DNA from: Actinomucor elegans
Lineage: Eukaryota; Mucoromycota; Mucoromycetes; Mucorales; Mucoraceae
Direction: 5' to 3'
Assembly: GCA_026027325.1 (NCBI GenBank)
Contig: JAMSLZ010000023.1
Span: forward strand, 139,001 to 203,000
Length of the DNA stretch: 64,000 nt
The first letter of the stretch is position 1. Every line of letters begins with the position of its first letter. The notes below the pieces were generated by a model. The model was not told the origin of the DNA, made no database searches, and worked only from the letters and a program-made list of their open reading frames with translations. Below are positions 45,388-55,578 of this stretch, in pieces. The translations under genes were made by a program, and so were the position numbers.

Positions 45388-48362
45388 TTACAAACGACTT
45401 AATATGCCAGCATTTTGCTCTAGATCTTGTTTAAATATATGATGAGAGATGATCTTGAACTCTTTCTCATTAGATTCACTTGAACGCACAAGACCTACAC
45501 TGGCAACAATATCTTCAAACCGACAGACAGCGTAACTGTGTGCACCGCTACTGTGCAGCTCAACCAAAGCAATAGTCTTGTCATATTTGGTAGTTGCATT
45601 TTTTTTCGCTAAATCAACCAAAGCCAAATACTGTGGTCTACCATTGAATGAATGCTCGAAAGAGAAAACGATAGAACCAATGAACCAGCTTTCACGAATG
45701 GAATTATTTCGACTATTAACAAAGGTTGGTTAATCAAAGAGGTTTTTGTTCTTGAGCTAATTACTTACTTCAAGTAGCTGGCAGTGATCATCACGTAATT
45801 GTTTCCTCGACGATATTCATTTATATGGCTTTTATACATGGTAGACGTATATACATTGCCATATGCCCAGGCACGACCAGCGATGGAAATACTATTCAAC
45901 GAATCAATTTCAGCAATATTTACACCATTTGCTTCAGTACGGCGATAGTAATGCAATAGCGCCTTCAAAAAAGTTTGAGTGGAGACACCAAAGGGAAGAG
46001 TATCCACTGAAATATTACTAAAGGGAGCCCATAATTGTGGATCACTAGCATCACCAGAAGGGTTATTCCTGAAAGTGGATTCGCTGTATTTTCGAGGAGT
46101 GATCAGGTCAAGCTCAGTATGAACATCCCAAGTCTGGCTGTTTATATGATTACGCGTTATGAGTCTTTCCAAGATATTACCAGCGTTTGCGCCAGCATCA
46201 ACCTTTGACTTGATGAGCTTTTTGTATTTTCCGATGCTTCTTTCCATTGATCGGGCGGAATATGCTCTCAACACACCTTGTTGTTTGATCATATAGACTA
46301 TATGCGAAAGGTAGTGTTGAACAGGCTTGAATACACCGGAATGAATACGCTTTGCCTTGATTTCTGCCAACAAAAATTCTTGCCATTCTTTGATATATCT
46401 TTGGAAAGTATGTAAGTAAACTAGATTTATGAGTACAAAAAAAAAATATATTTACCTTTCCATCAGAATAAGGTCTTCAATAGAAAGTTCCCATTTAAGA
46501 GCCAATGCGACAGCTTTTGTCAGATGAATCAATGGTTTCTTAGCGGATTCTTGAATCAATTCAGGAACGAACAAGGTGGGAATCATATATAAGAAAATAT
46601 CAATCCAGTCAACAGCACGTTTGCCACCACTCTTGATAATTGGATCTTCCCATTTGGATGAAAAGGATGTCGGTACAGTGGCTCTAGAAGCTTCAACAAG
46701 TTTACCAATTTTGATGAGCGATAATTTTGGAATATAGAAAGTATACGGCCATTCATCAGCAGACTTCAATCGGGCATCACTCAATTCATCTTCATTGGGC
46801 TTATATCGAGTTTTTCTTGCTGCATTGTACTCTTTACCCATGTCGACTGTCAGCATATTGAATACGTGTTGAGCGATACCTTGTCCGAGAAGATGCATTT
46901 CGTCTAAACCAAAAAAAGTAGCGCCAGTAAAACTGGGAAGTATTGCAAATGGTGTTGCAGACTTGATACTGTAGCTCTATGAGGTAAAAAGAAAAAGAAA
47001 TGTTAAAAACTTGTAAAGATTAATGCTGATTATAGTACTTACATTCGCTGCATCTGGGGAAATGAAATCGTTTCTGCTTCTGATCTCATTGTCGATCGTT
47101 AAAAAACAATTATGATAATCATGACGTTCAGCTTGGACACGACAAATACGGCAACCAAACGTAGCCATATGACCAATATGATTTGCAAGCTCAGCTGCAG
47201 CAGGAAGATCACCAGTAGCCATCACCAAGTTGACTTTAGCTTGACAAACAATTACACCATCCTTTTGTACAAGCATGCCTTTGGTAGACAGAGCATGAAA
47301 CTCATCAATAATAGGCTTTAAAAAGGTATGCATGTACTTTGGGTAGTTTGGACCTGGCAAGATCGCCAATTGAAGCATGTATTCGTCTTGGTAGCGGTAT
47401 TCTGGGGGAATGTTCATATTCAAGAGATGGATGATTGTTAACTTGTCCCCTTTATGATTCTTGCTAGTACAGAAACCATCGACAAAAAGAACCATTGCGA
47501 CATCATCTTCACCGGAAAACAGAATGCTATTATCCTTAAAGTACTTGTATGCTGCACCATCAAAGTAATCTTTATATTCACCGTCAGTTGATTTATAGTT
47601 GTAGCGGTATTTCATCAAGTCTCTTGTCTTTGCATTCGCAAGCATTTGAGCGACTTGTTCACCAATAGGAAGCATCTTCATAGAGCGACGAGGTTTACCA
47701 TGATCATCAAAGCGATTTTCTTTACAAGCAGGGTTTTTACATTGAATAGTCTCTATATCTTCCTTTTCAAACAGCATGCAACCATTGACGCAGACATCAT
47801 GAAAATGACATTGAATATTGGTTTTTGCTTTAAGAGTACGATCCAAGGTATCAGGGAACATGAGAGTGGATGGTAGGTAACCTATATATAATGGGAATAA
47901 AAGCTGATAAGTACTTTTTTTTTAACTCTATTTGAATAGATACATACCCAATCCATCGGTTTTACGGCTCTCTTCATTGTTTTTGATTATGGTACGCATT
48001 AGATAGACAAGTTCTCTTTGAGCCTCTCGAGGAATACCATACGTGTCGCAAATATCTCTCAATTGGATGCTATTTAATTCCGTATTGGTGAAAAGGTTTT
48101 GATCCGAGGATTTGACGTTGTAAGCAATTGGAGTAGGCTCTATTTCAAACAAGGTATATTGTTAAATTAAAAGCTTTAGTAATATATCTGTTAACTCACC
48201 TTGGACAGGAATGCTAGCTTCTTGCGTTTGGACGACCCTTTGTTTTCTATGATCACGATTATGGCTATAGTGATTACTCCTAGCTTTAACAGTTTTGAAT
48301 GGCCTCAAACAAGTAGCGCAAGTATATTTATATGGTGTAGCAGAAGAGGAAACTTTGCCCAT
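45388..48362 (-). CDS. CACTA-3 Tnp2-like transposase, six exons
   Basis: Exons by homology are 48362-48200, 48139-47948, 47881-47043, 46976-46456, 46398-45769 and 45712-45388; the sum (2670 nt) is in frame for about 889 aa. Exons 4 and 6 have exactly the same length as in CACTA-1 and CACTA-2 (521 and 325 nt). The N-terminus has the C2H2-like finger YTCATCLRPF ... RSNHYSHNRDH. Exon 3 has the cysteine cluster (VNGCMLF, CKNPACKEN) and the Tnp2 core (DGFCTSKNHKGDKLTIIHLL, ILPGPNYPKYMHTFLKP, ATFGCRICR). The accessory gene is divergent, 405 bases away. No lesion is visible. Confidence 0.86.
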
Positions 48363-48767
48363 TTAAAGATAAGTAAAAACAAGTAAATATATCGAATTAA
48401 TGAATAGCGGTTTTGTTGTTTAGAAAAAGCAGGTCTTAAATACGTTTGCTTGGTCTACAATTGACAGAGTTCTCAATGGTAATTCATTGTTTTAGGCTGT
48501 TGAATCCTTTGAACTAATCGGCTTTTCATATTACTCAGCCTTCCAGATTATTCAGATATCGAATATATTTTAATGGATCCTTATGATTTCTAATCAAGCT
48601 AATTCCTTTCCAAGTCAGTCATACCTGTCAGTAAGCTTACTTTCCAGAAAGCTCTTTGGACATTAGTAAGGATTACTAATGGATAAATGGTAAAGTACGC
48701 TTATAAAACAGTTAAATAGCTCAAATCATTCAATCACTTTTCTTTATAATATATTTACTTTATAGCT
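48363..48767. promoter_or_regulatory. Divergent intergenic region of CACTA-3
   Basis: This 404-base region lies between the two start codons. It is AT-rich, and I see no repeat matching the CACTA-1 promoter repeat. It must hold both promoters by position. Confidence 0.45.
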
Positions 48768-49850
48768 ATGTCAAACAACAACAACAATAATTGGAGCGTC
48801 TACTTTGAGAAGATTGAACAAGAAATCTTAATCAACCGTCGTTTAATTCAAGATTTGATCCAAATATTAGCACCTCTATTTCCTCGAGAAGCTTCGAGGG
48901 TTTCATCTAACGAAGAAATTGAACAAGCACTTGACGATGGTACAATCATATCTGAAGCATGTTACTACATTCAGTTTTATTAACCTCTTAGCTTGTCATA
49001 TATAGCTGAACGAGAAGCAATTGCAAATGCTTTGAATCCTAATTTACGTAGTAAACGGTCAATCCCAAAAGTGCTAGAAGAAGCAAAAGTGCGTTATCAA
49101 CAAAAGGCAACCAAGACAAATGTCACCCCTTCTGCACCATTAAGGTTGTATGCCCTCTTGAAACACCTCAAGTATATAAAAGGCCAACAAAATGAACTGA
49201 CCGATGATGATGTTCAACCGCAATACAATACGTTGAAATACTTGGCAAGAGATGTCTTGAAAGACATGGAAAGGGCAAATATAAATATTGTTGGTAAAAC
49301 TTGGAGTGAAATTGGCGAAGAGGATACCAGCATTCAAGAACGTTATGCTTTGCTTTTGGAGAAACGTGCTTTAGATGTGGGCTTGCATCTGCATCTCTGT
49401 GTAGAGATGTGGGCTGCCAAGTTACTTTTATCTGAAGCACTCAAAAACAAGAAGACTGTACGTACCAGAAGTAATTCTGCTGAAGAAGGTGAAAGTCAAC
49501 AAAATCAAGAATCTGTTGAAGACAATGAGATTGAATCGTTCTTCAGGTTAGATGCTTTTTTATTTCTGTTTTTATATCTTTATTAATATGCTTGTTATGC
49601 AAATAGTGTGGATAATCAGCATATCCTTGTTGATCGTCTAGCTACTTCTGTTGCTCCAGTTGGTCTTGCATCTCCAATCACTAGCTTGTTGGATCTACAT
49701 TCTGCTCGCTCATCAACGAAAAGAAAAGCCATTACGGTTCAACCTGACGTTGGTGAAGATGAGGAGGCTGGATCTGACAATCGTTCCAAAGAAGCGGATT
49801 CCAATAAGCGTAAACCACGCTCTAAGAAAAATACAAAAAAAACGAAATAA
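48768..49850 (+). CDS. CACTA-3 accessory protein, three exons
   Basis: Exons are 48768-48939, 49006-49546 and 49607-49850 (GT-AG), total 957 nt, about 318 aa. It shares with the other two copies the start (MSNNNNNN, then LIQDLIQILAPLFPREASRV) and the blocks QYNTLKYLARDVLKDMERA, EDTSIQERYALLLEKRALD and LHLCVEMWAAKLLLSEALK. The last exon is acidic and then strongly basic (KRKPRSKKNTKKTK), a possible nuclear localisation signal. The central domain is kept while the tail is free to vary, the pattern of a folded domain under selection. Function unknown. Confidence 0.82.
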
Positions 49851-51151
49851 ATATAGATGTTTTTTTATTGGTTTAAGTAGCTGACGTAGCATTTTTCTGC
49901 GGCTTTTCAGTATTAAGAAAAACTTTTTTACACCAATCTTGAGTTTCTTTCTTTTTTTTCGTTTGCTAAATTGGCACATTAAACGTAAGGTTTCTTGACA
50001 TTTGTCACTCTTATTGCGCACAACACTTTAACTGAAGCTTCTGTATAATAGGAATTAACCTCAATGTCAGCTTGTAATTGTGTTTTTTTTTCCAAGCTTT
50101 CGAATATCTCCCTCGTTCTTAATGTCGTAATTATCTATAAATACGTCGTCATTCATACTGCTTATGTTCTTATACTGACTTGTATTCTTAAATACTTATA
50201 CCACTTCAGTAATACTTATAGCCAGTAATGCCATATGGCTTTTGAACCTTTACTATTAGTTTTAAAGCTAATAACCATTAAGTAAGTGCAATGATTACTA
50301 ATCCATTAATTTCTTTGTATATTAATCTAATACTGTTATAATAGATTTAGTTGTATATATATACAAGACGAAGACTATTAAAACTGTAGCCCAGTGAATT
50401 ATAATTGATTGTGTCTGATATAGTGTTGGTAAGTCTGTAGCAATAGCGAGTTTCATTCAAGAATCTAATCATTACTTTAGGAAAAGATGATTAAAATATA
50501 CTATTATACAAGCTCGTGGGCCATTCTTCTAAAGGTTAGTTCAAATATAGTCTTGAAATATTGTTTCATCAACGATAACTGACATTATTTATACAGTTAT
50601 TTGCTTAATTCATTTACCTGTTACTTGCCAGTGGGACATAAATTATTTTATACTTGTATGACAATAAGGTAAGTTAAATACTGTTCGTGTGTGATAGAAA
50701 GCTGGTTATTGTACATTCAGCTATTGAAGGCTAGTGTGTATTAGAGTAATATCTGTTGAAGTTATATATTATATAAATAAAAAAAATAGCAATTAAATTA
50801 TTATCTGAATAACCAAAATGACTATAATATTATTAGTAGTGTATTGTGAATATATGATAGAAAACTAATAATAATATTGATTATAAATCATCAATATGGA
50901 GGGATTAATCCATACTATTATTGACTGGAAACCACTACTATTATACAATTTACCCATAATAATATTGAAGGAAAACCCCTAATACTATAGTATTTACCCA
51001 TAATATTATCGAATAAGAGTCACTAATATTATCAACCGCCGAAAAAACACTGCCTAGAAATTGACAATAATTATTAGCAGAACTATAGTCGATTTTACCC
51101 CTAATATTATCAACTTTTGGGCAAAAAACCGACAATATTTTCGCCATAGTG
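49851..51151. repeat. CACTA-3 right subterminal region
   Basis: The last 300 bases contain many copies of CCCATAATATTAT/CTAATATTAT in one orientation up to the terminal repeat at 51132-51151. Bases 49851-50850 are T-rich without recognisable genes. Confidence 0.7.
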
Positions 51152-53754
51152 GAGCTGTCGTTCCTTAAGCAGGTTACTATGCCTTGTAACCTTGACCAAG
51201 ATAGCATCCAGATAGTCCAACAGTTGAGCTTGTGTACTGTACAGAGGATAGCCCAAGTACCGCACCGCACCAGAAGAAGAAGCATCATGCCATTCGATAC
51301 CAGAAGAATCTGCCAGAGACACCCATGAAGCATGAGAGACACCAGAGAGAGACACCAAGACCGTCTTGCTAAGATTGACTTTTGCATTGGAAGCGCGACC
51401 ATAAAGATCCAAGAGAGAGAGTAGTAGAGACCATTCATCCGGAGAGGAGAGAAACACTTCAAGATCATCAGCATAACTTAGGAGCTTCACCGCTGGAGGA
51501 GGGGTTGAGCCACTGACAAAGTCAAGAGGCCAATTGCCCGTACCATCCTTTGGATCCACATGCACCGAGAGAGGAGAAGGCTTGAACCGAGGAGACACCA
51601 TCACCGAACCAAGAGAGACACCAGCCAAAGAAGACACCAGAAGAGAACGCAGCAGTGGCTCGAAAGCCAAGTTGAAGAGCAAAGGCGAGAGAGGATCACC
51701 TTGCCGTAAGCCTCGCTGTTGAGGTATTGGAGCCCCTAACCAACCATTGATGGACACCGAGATTTGGGTACCAAAAAAGAGAGAAGAGAGGGAACTCACC
51801 AACGAAGCGGGAAAGCCAAAACGAAGTAGAACCAGTCGGAGGTATTCAGGATGAACCCTATCATAGGCCTTTTCTTGATCCAAGAGCACAGCCACCTGCG
51901 GTAACTCTGGAGAGACCGAGCGCAAATGAGACATCAGGAGCTGGTTGAGCCAGCCGTTATCAGAGATCAACCGACGGGGCATAAAGCCAGTTTGGTACGG
52001 ATTGATCAGACCAGGAAGCACCTCATTGAACCGATTGGCCAACAGTTTTGTGAACAGCTTGGCATCCGAATTGATCAAAGAAAGGGGTCGCCAGTTAGAG
52101 AGCAGCTGAGGATCACCCTTCTTGTACAGCAGAACCATTCGAGTTTGTTGCCAAGATTGCGGAAACACACCTGAGAAAGCATCACCAAGAACCGATACTA
52201 AGAGATCAAGGAAAGGACGGGAGTTTGTAGCCAAGTATTGATACACCTCAAATGGAAGACCATCCAGACCAGGACTACGAGACTTGGGAGCATGAGCAAG
52301 CACAGAAAGCACCAGAAGAGCATTAGGCAAAGCCGTCAGCTTTTCCGCATCCGAGGATGAAAGCACCACCTCAGGAGGTATAGCCGCCAAAAGAGAATCT
52401 ATAGCTTCCGCATCGACATCATCAGGAGTGTACAGCTTTTGGTAGAAACCTCGAGCTTCCTTCAGAATATCAGCCGCTTCCACCAAGACCTCACCAGTAG
52501 TAGAGCACTTTAAGGATTGGATAGTCATAGAAGACTGCCGCTCCTTGATGACCCGGTAGAAATACTTGTTGTTGCGTTCCCCAAGTTCATGCCAACGAGT
52601 GGCCGAGCGAAGCATATGTTGGCGAGTTTCTTTTTGAATCTGACCATCGATCAATTTCTCTAGTTCATGCACCACCTGAAAAGGAAGTGAATCACCACTA
52701 GGTTGAATCGACGGTGTAGCATCACTAGTCCTAACACCTGACTCAACAGAGGAAACAGCCTTCATACGTTCCTTTTGCAACGCAGCAACTTTGTTCTTGA
52801 ACCGAGTCTTCATGCTTCGAGAGTACGTCTGTGCACAGCACTTCAGTAACATCTTGACGGATTCCCAACGTTCCTGCACCGAAAGCGAAGGGTCTCCACC
52901 ACTACCATGACTAGAATTGTCAGAATCACCATCACCACCATCAAAGAACAGAGCCACAGTCTTGTCCAGCAAAGCCAAGAACTCCGTGTCATCGAGGAGT
53001 GTGGGATTAAACCGCCAACAACCTGGACCAATAGAGGCACGAGCAGGAAGAAGATCAACCGTCAAAAGACAGTGATCTGTCCACTTTGGGGGTACATATT
53101 GGACCAGAGCATTCACCAGGCGCGTAGCCAAAGACCGATGACCAAAGATGTAGTCAATGGTTGTGCCAGCTTGAGGGAAGGTAGCAGCCCCATCCGGGAA
53201 GCAGTTGTCAAAATGAGTACATAGCCATTCATACCAAGGGAGCACGGCAGAATGACTAGTCTCGGCGGTAGTATGCAGGTGGATGTTGAAATCACCTACC
53301 AACATCCAAGGCGTGTTGGACACCTCAGACCACAAAGCAAGAGAGAGAAAAGATTGTAGAAACTGTGGACGGTCCGAAGACTGTGCCGGTGCATAGATAT
53401 TGGCCACACGGCACAAGACATTATGCTGGGCATCCTTGACAGTAGCCACAACACAACGCTCATCCAGGAGAACTTGAGTAGCATCCAAAGAAAGACCAGG
53501 CTTGAGACAGACAATGGCACAATGTTTGGACACCACAAAGGGACAGCGAGGAAAGAAGAAAGAGAAAGAGCGGATTTGTTGATCAGAAAGAACGGATTGA
53601 GAGTGAAAGTGAGATACCTCTTGCAAGCAAAGGATATCCACACCGAGAGAACGAGCGCGTAGGTAAGAAGCGAACTCCTTTTGTATGTTTTTATTGGACT
53701 CCATAAAAATGCTACGCACATTTAAAGAGCCAATTCGAATGTGTGAACCTAACA

Positions 53755-55227
53755 TTACGCCCTATGGGCAGAACCAGAGGACTTGGAAGGCTTGGGGGCC
53801 TTAATCGAAGAACTACCAGAAGTCTTGGTTACGTTCGCAATGTTCTTTTTCAAAAAATCAATCTTGTTCTGAGTAGAAGAGTTGACCTTGGACAAATTCA
53901 ACATCTCCTTAGGACTATCCACCTTCATTCCAACACCAGAAGCAAAAGGAGCATGCTTCGAAGCCAATGAACCGTACGGACTGTTGGGATTGTACTTTGA
54001 ATTCACGCCGGAAGACAAAGGAGCACCCTCACCGGTTTCGGTCATCACCACATCTTGATCACCAGCATCATCACCAGCACCAACACCAGAGTCACCACCA
54101 GCACCAACACCAGCACCAACACCAGCACCAACACCAGCACCAACACCAGCACCAACACCAGCACCAACACCAGAGTCACCACCAGCACCAACAAAGGACA
54201 CACCAGAAGATTCCGGAACCTCGTCCTGATCAGCCAAATCAACTGTAGCTTCCTCAACCACTACGTTATCTTCCATTGACTTGGAATCAGAACCAGTTCT
54301 CATATCATCAGACAAAGCAACATATTCATCAAGCTCTACCTCAAAAGGCTTCACCTTGGACTTCTTCACTTTACAAAAACGTGCAGTATGGCCATGCTCT
54401 TGGCAAGAGAAACACCTGCGCTTGGCCAATTCAGGGCAGTCCTTCCGAACATGACCTGAACGGCGACAGAAGTGACACACAGGAGGAGCATTCTTGTACT
54501 GAGCGGGAGCAAAGTTGTCCCAGGCACTCATGTAGAGCATTCTTGAAAGCGGCTGAGGAGGAACCACCTCACCATCCTCATTCTTCATACCCACAGAAGT
54601 ATCAAGCAACACCGACATCTTGCCCTCGAAATACCCTTTGCTGGTAAACTTTTTCAATTGGTACACCTTACCATAAAAAGCCAAAGAGTCAAGCAAGTCA
54701 ACTAAGAATGTATCCTCATTGGGAATAGCATTGAGCAGCGTAAACTGCACATGGGTTAAACTATTTCCCACGGAAGCACCAGAACCAGAAGACGTTGAAA
54801 CAGCCTTGTAGACAATACCATTCACCATAATACCAGAACCAACAGCCTTGAGAGCATCAGCCTTCAGCCTGAAAGTTGCTTCCACCAGAAGGTCACCACC
54901 AGCAGTTTTGCCCCAAGCACTAATAGGCCTAAACTGTACCTTACTATCAATTTGGTCTTGAATCGCCTTGTAAGCAGCAAAACGATCAGGAAACAACTTT
55001 CCAGGGAAAGAGAACAAAACAGAACCAGAAGAGAGAGCTTGCTCCACCAAAGCAGCAGCCTTGCGGACCAAGATTTCAGATTTAAGGTCATCATCTTCGA
55101 AAATGACCTCACCAACAAGAGGAATTGCGGAATTGTCGACATTACGTCGACCAGGAGTAACAAGTACCTTCTTAGAGGCACCACGAGCAACAATAGTTGT
55201 CCAGGACACGGCAGAATTTTCGGTCAT
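53755..55227 (-). CDS. LINE-2 ORF1, zinc-knuckle RNA-binding protein
   Basis: The 490-residue product starts MTENSAVSW and follows the same plan as LINE-1 ORF1: an N-terminal globular region, two CCHC knuckles (CHFCRRSGHVRKDC and CFSCQEHGHTARFC), a Gly-rich repeat, an acidic patch and a basic end (SKSSGSAHRA). Its repeat is distinctive: GVGA repeated about seven times, encoded by an 18-base tandem array near 54080-54185. The stop overlaps the ORF2 start as TAATG. The frame is intact. Confidence 0.9.
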   Translation of the reverse strand: MTENSAVSWTTIVARGASKKVLVTPGRRNVDNSAIPLVGEVIFEDDDLKSEILVRKAAALVEQALSSGSVLFSFPGKLFPDRFAAYKAIQDQIDSKVQFRPISAWGKTAGGDLLVEATFRLKADALKAVGSGIMVNGIVYKAVSTSSGSGASVGNSLTHVQFTLLNAIPNEDTFLVDLLDSLAFYGKVYQLKKFTSKGYFEGKMSVLLDTSVGMKNEDGEVVPPQPLSRMLYMSAWDNFAPAQYKNAPPVCHFCRRSGHVRKDCPELAKRRCFSCQEHGHTARFCKVKKSKVKPFEVELDEYVALSDDMRTGSDSKSMEDNVVVEEATVDLADQDEVPESSGVSFVGAGGDSGVGAGVGAGVGAGVGAGVGAGVGAGGDSGVGAGDDAGDQDVVMTETGEGAPLSSGVNSKYNPNSPYGSLASKHAPFASGVGMKVDSPKEMLNLSKVNSSTQNKIDFLKKNIANVTKTSGSSSIKAPKPSKSSGSAHRA

Positions 55228-55445
55228 GTACCAGAATTCTCAAAATTGAGGAGATTGAGCAAAAAAGTTTTTGAAATGTCGAAATTGGCGAATTGAGATG
55301 TCAAGATCGAGCAAAATGTGCAAAAAGTTGGAGATGTGCAAAAATAATTATACCACCAGAAGCGCAGCGACGAGTAGAATACGAATACGAAACAAGCGGA
55401 GATGGATGGATTGAATTGAGCGAGATATTGACAAAAAACCAGACC

Positions 55446-55500
55446 GCCTCGAAAGACTTCACTGCTTGTTTCTTAACCTATTTTTTGTAAAAAGTGATCT
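55446..55500 (-). mobile_element. LINE scraps between LINE-2 and LINE-3
   Basis: Bases 55446-55479 continue the ORF1 piece of 42140-42233. Bases 55480-55500 (ATTTTTTGTAAAAAGTGATCT) are a LINE 5' end, cut by LINE-3; the TAAAAAGTGATCT inside it recurs at 61351-61363. Confidence 0.82.
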
Positions 55501-55578
55501 TTTTTTTTTTTTTTTTTTTTTGTATTAAATGTAATTTATTAATCTTAAAGTGGTATTACAAAGCTAAGTTACAAATTA

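Larger units (their letters stand above)
43751..51151 (+). mobile_element. CACTA-3 transposon, probably intact
   Basis: The ends are CACTATGGCGAAAATATTGT and its complement. Four bases, AGCT, are shared by the flanks (43747-43750 and 51153-51156), with one extra base at the right. It interrupts LINE-2 ORF2. The subterminal regions carry CTAATATTAT/ATAATATTAG-type repeats, unlike CACTA-1 and CACTA-2. Both genes splice in frame. It is the most diverged of the three copies at protein level. Confidence 0.92.
42281..53755 (-). pseudogene. LINE-2 ORF2, split by CACTA-3 and frameshifted
   Basis: The N-terminal part (53755-51152) has the endonuclease (SLNVRSIF, LQEVSH, VGDFNIH, TTIDYIFGH) and the RT (WRPLSLINSDAKL, DQEKAYDRVHPEYL, LRQGDPLSPLLF, LLSYADDLEVF). 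It stops at the CACTA-3 insertion and resumes at 43750 (SIRGKSLVANSLLLSKVYH), exactly where LINE-3 shows the next residues. The C-terminal part has the finger LCGEVETLGHMLVYC. A 10-base tandem duplication (CACCAAGGAG twice, about 42455-42480) shifts the frame, and the normal C-terminus (HWKCVIHDESWSSAHAINAF) is read in another frame to the stop at 42281. Confidence 0.92.
42234..55445 (-). mobile_element. LINE-2: near full-length LINE of a diverged subfamily, split by CACTA-3
   Basis: The element runs on the minus strand from about 55445 to a 3' tail (CATACAAAAA) at 42234. A perfect 15-bp duplication GCCTCGAAAGACTTC (42219-42233 and 55446-55460) proves a normal LINE insertion, into a LINE ORF1 fragment. 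It carries ORF1 (55227-53755) and ORF2 (53755 down to 42281). CACTA-3 interrupts ORF2. Its 3' end differs from LINE-1 and LINE-3 and its proteins differ throughout, so it is a separate subfamily. The 5' end is slightly truncated. Confidence 0.93.

Noticed and set aside
53967..54279. His/Gln- or Thr/Asn-rich frames and a CRISPR-like look at 54060-54210
   Set aside because: This is the 18-base coding repeat of LINE-2 ORF1 (GVGA units) read in other frames. There are no spacers of constant length and the genome is fungal.
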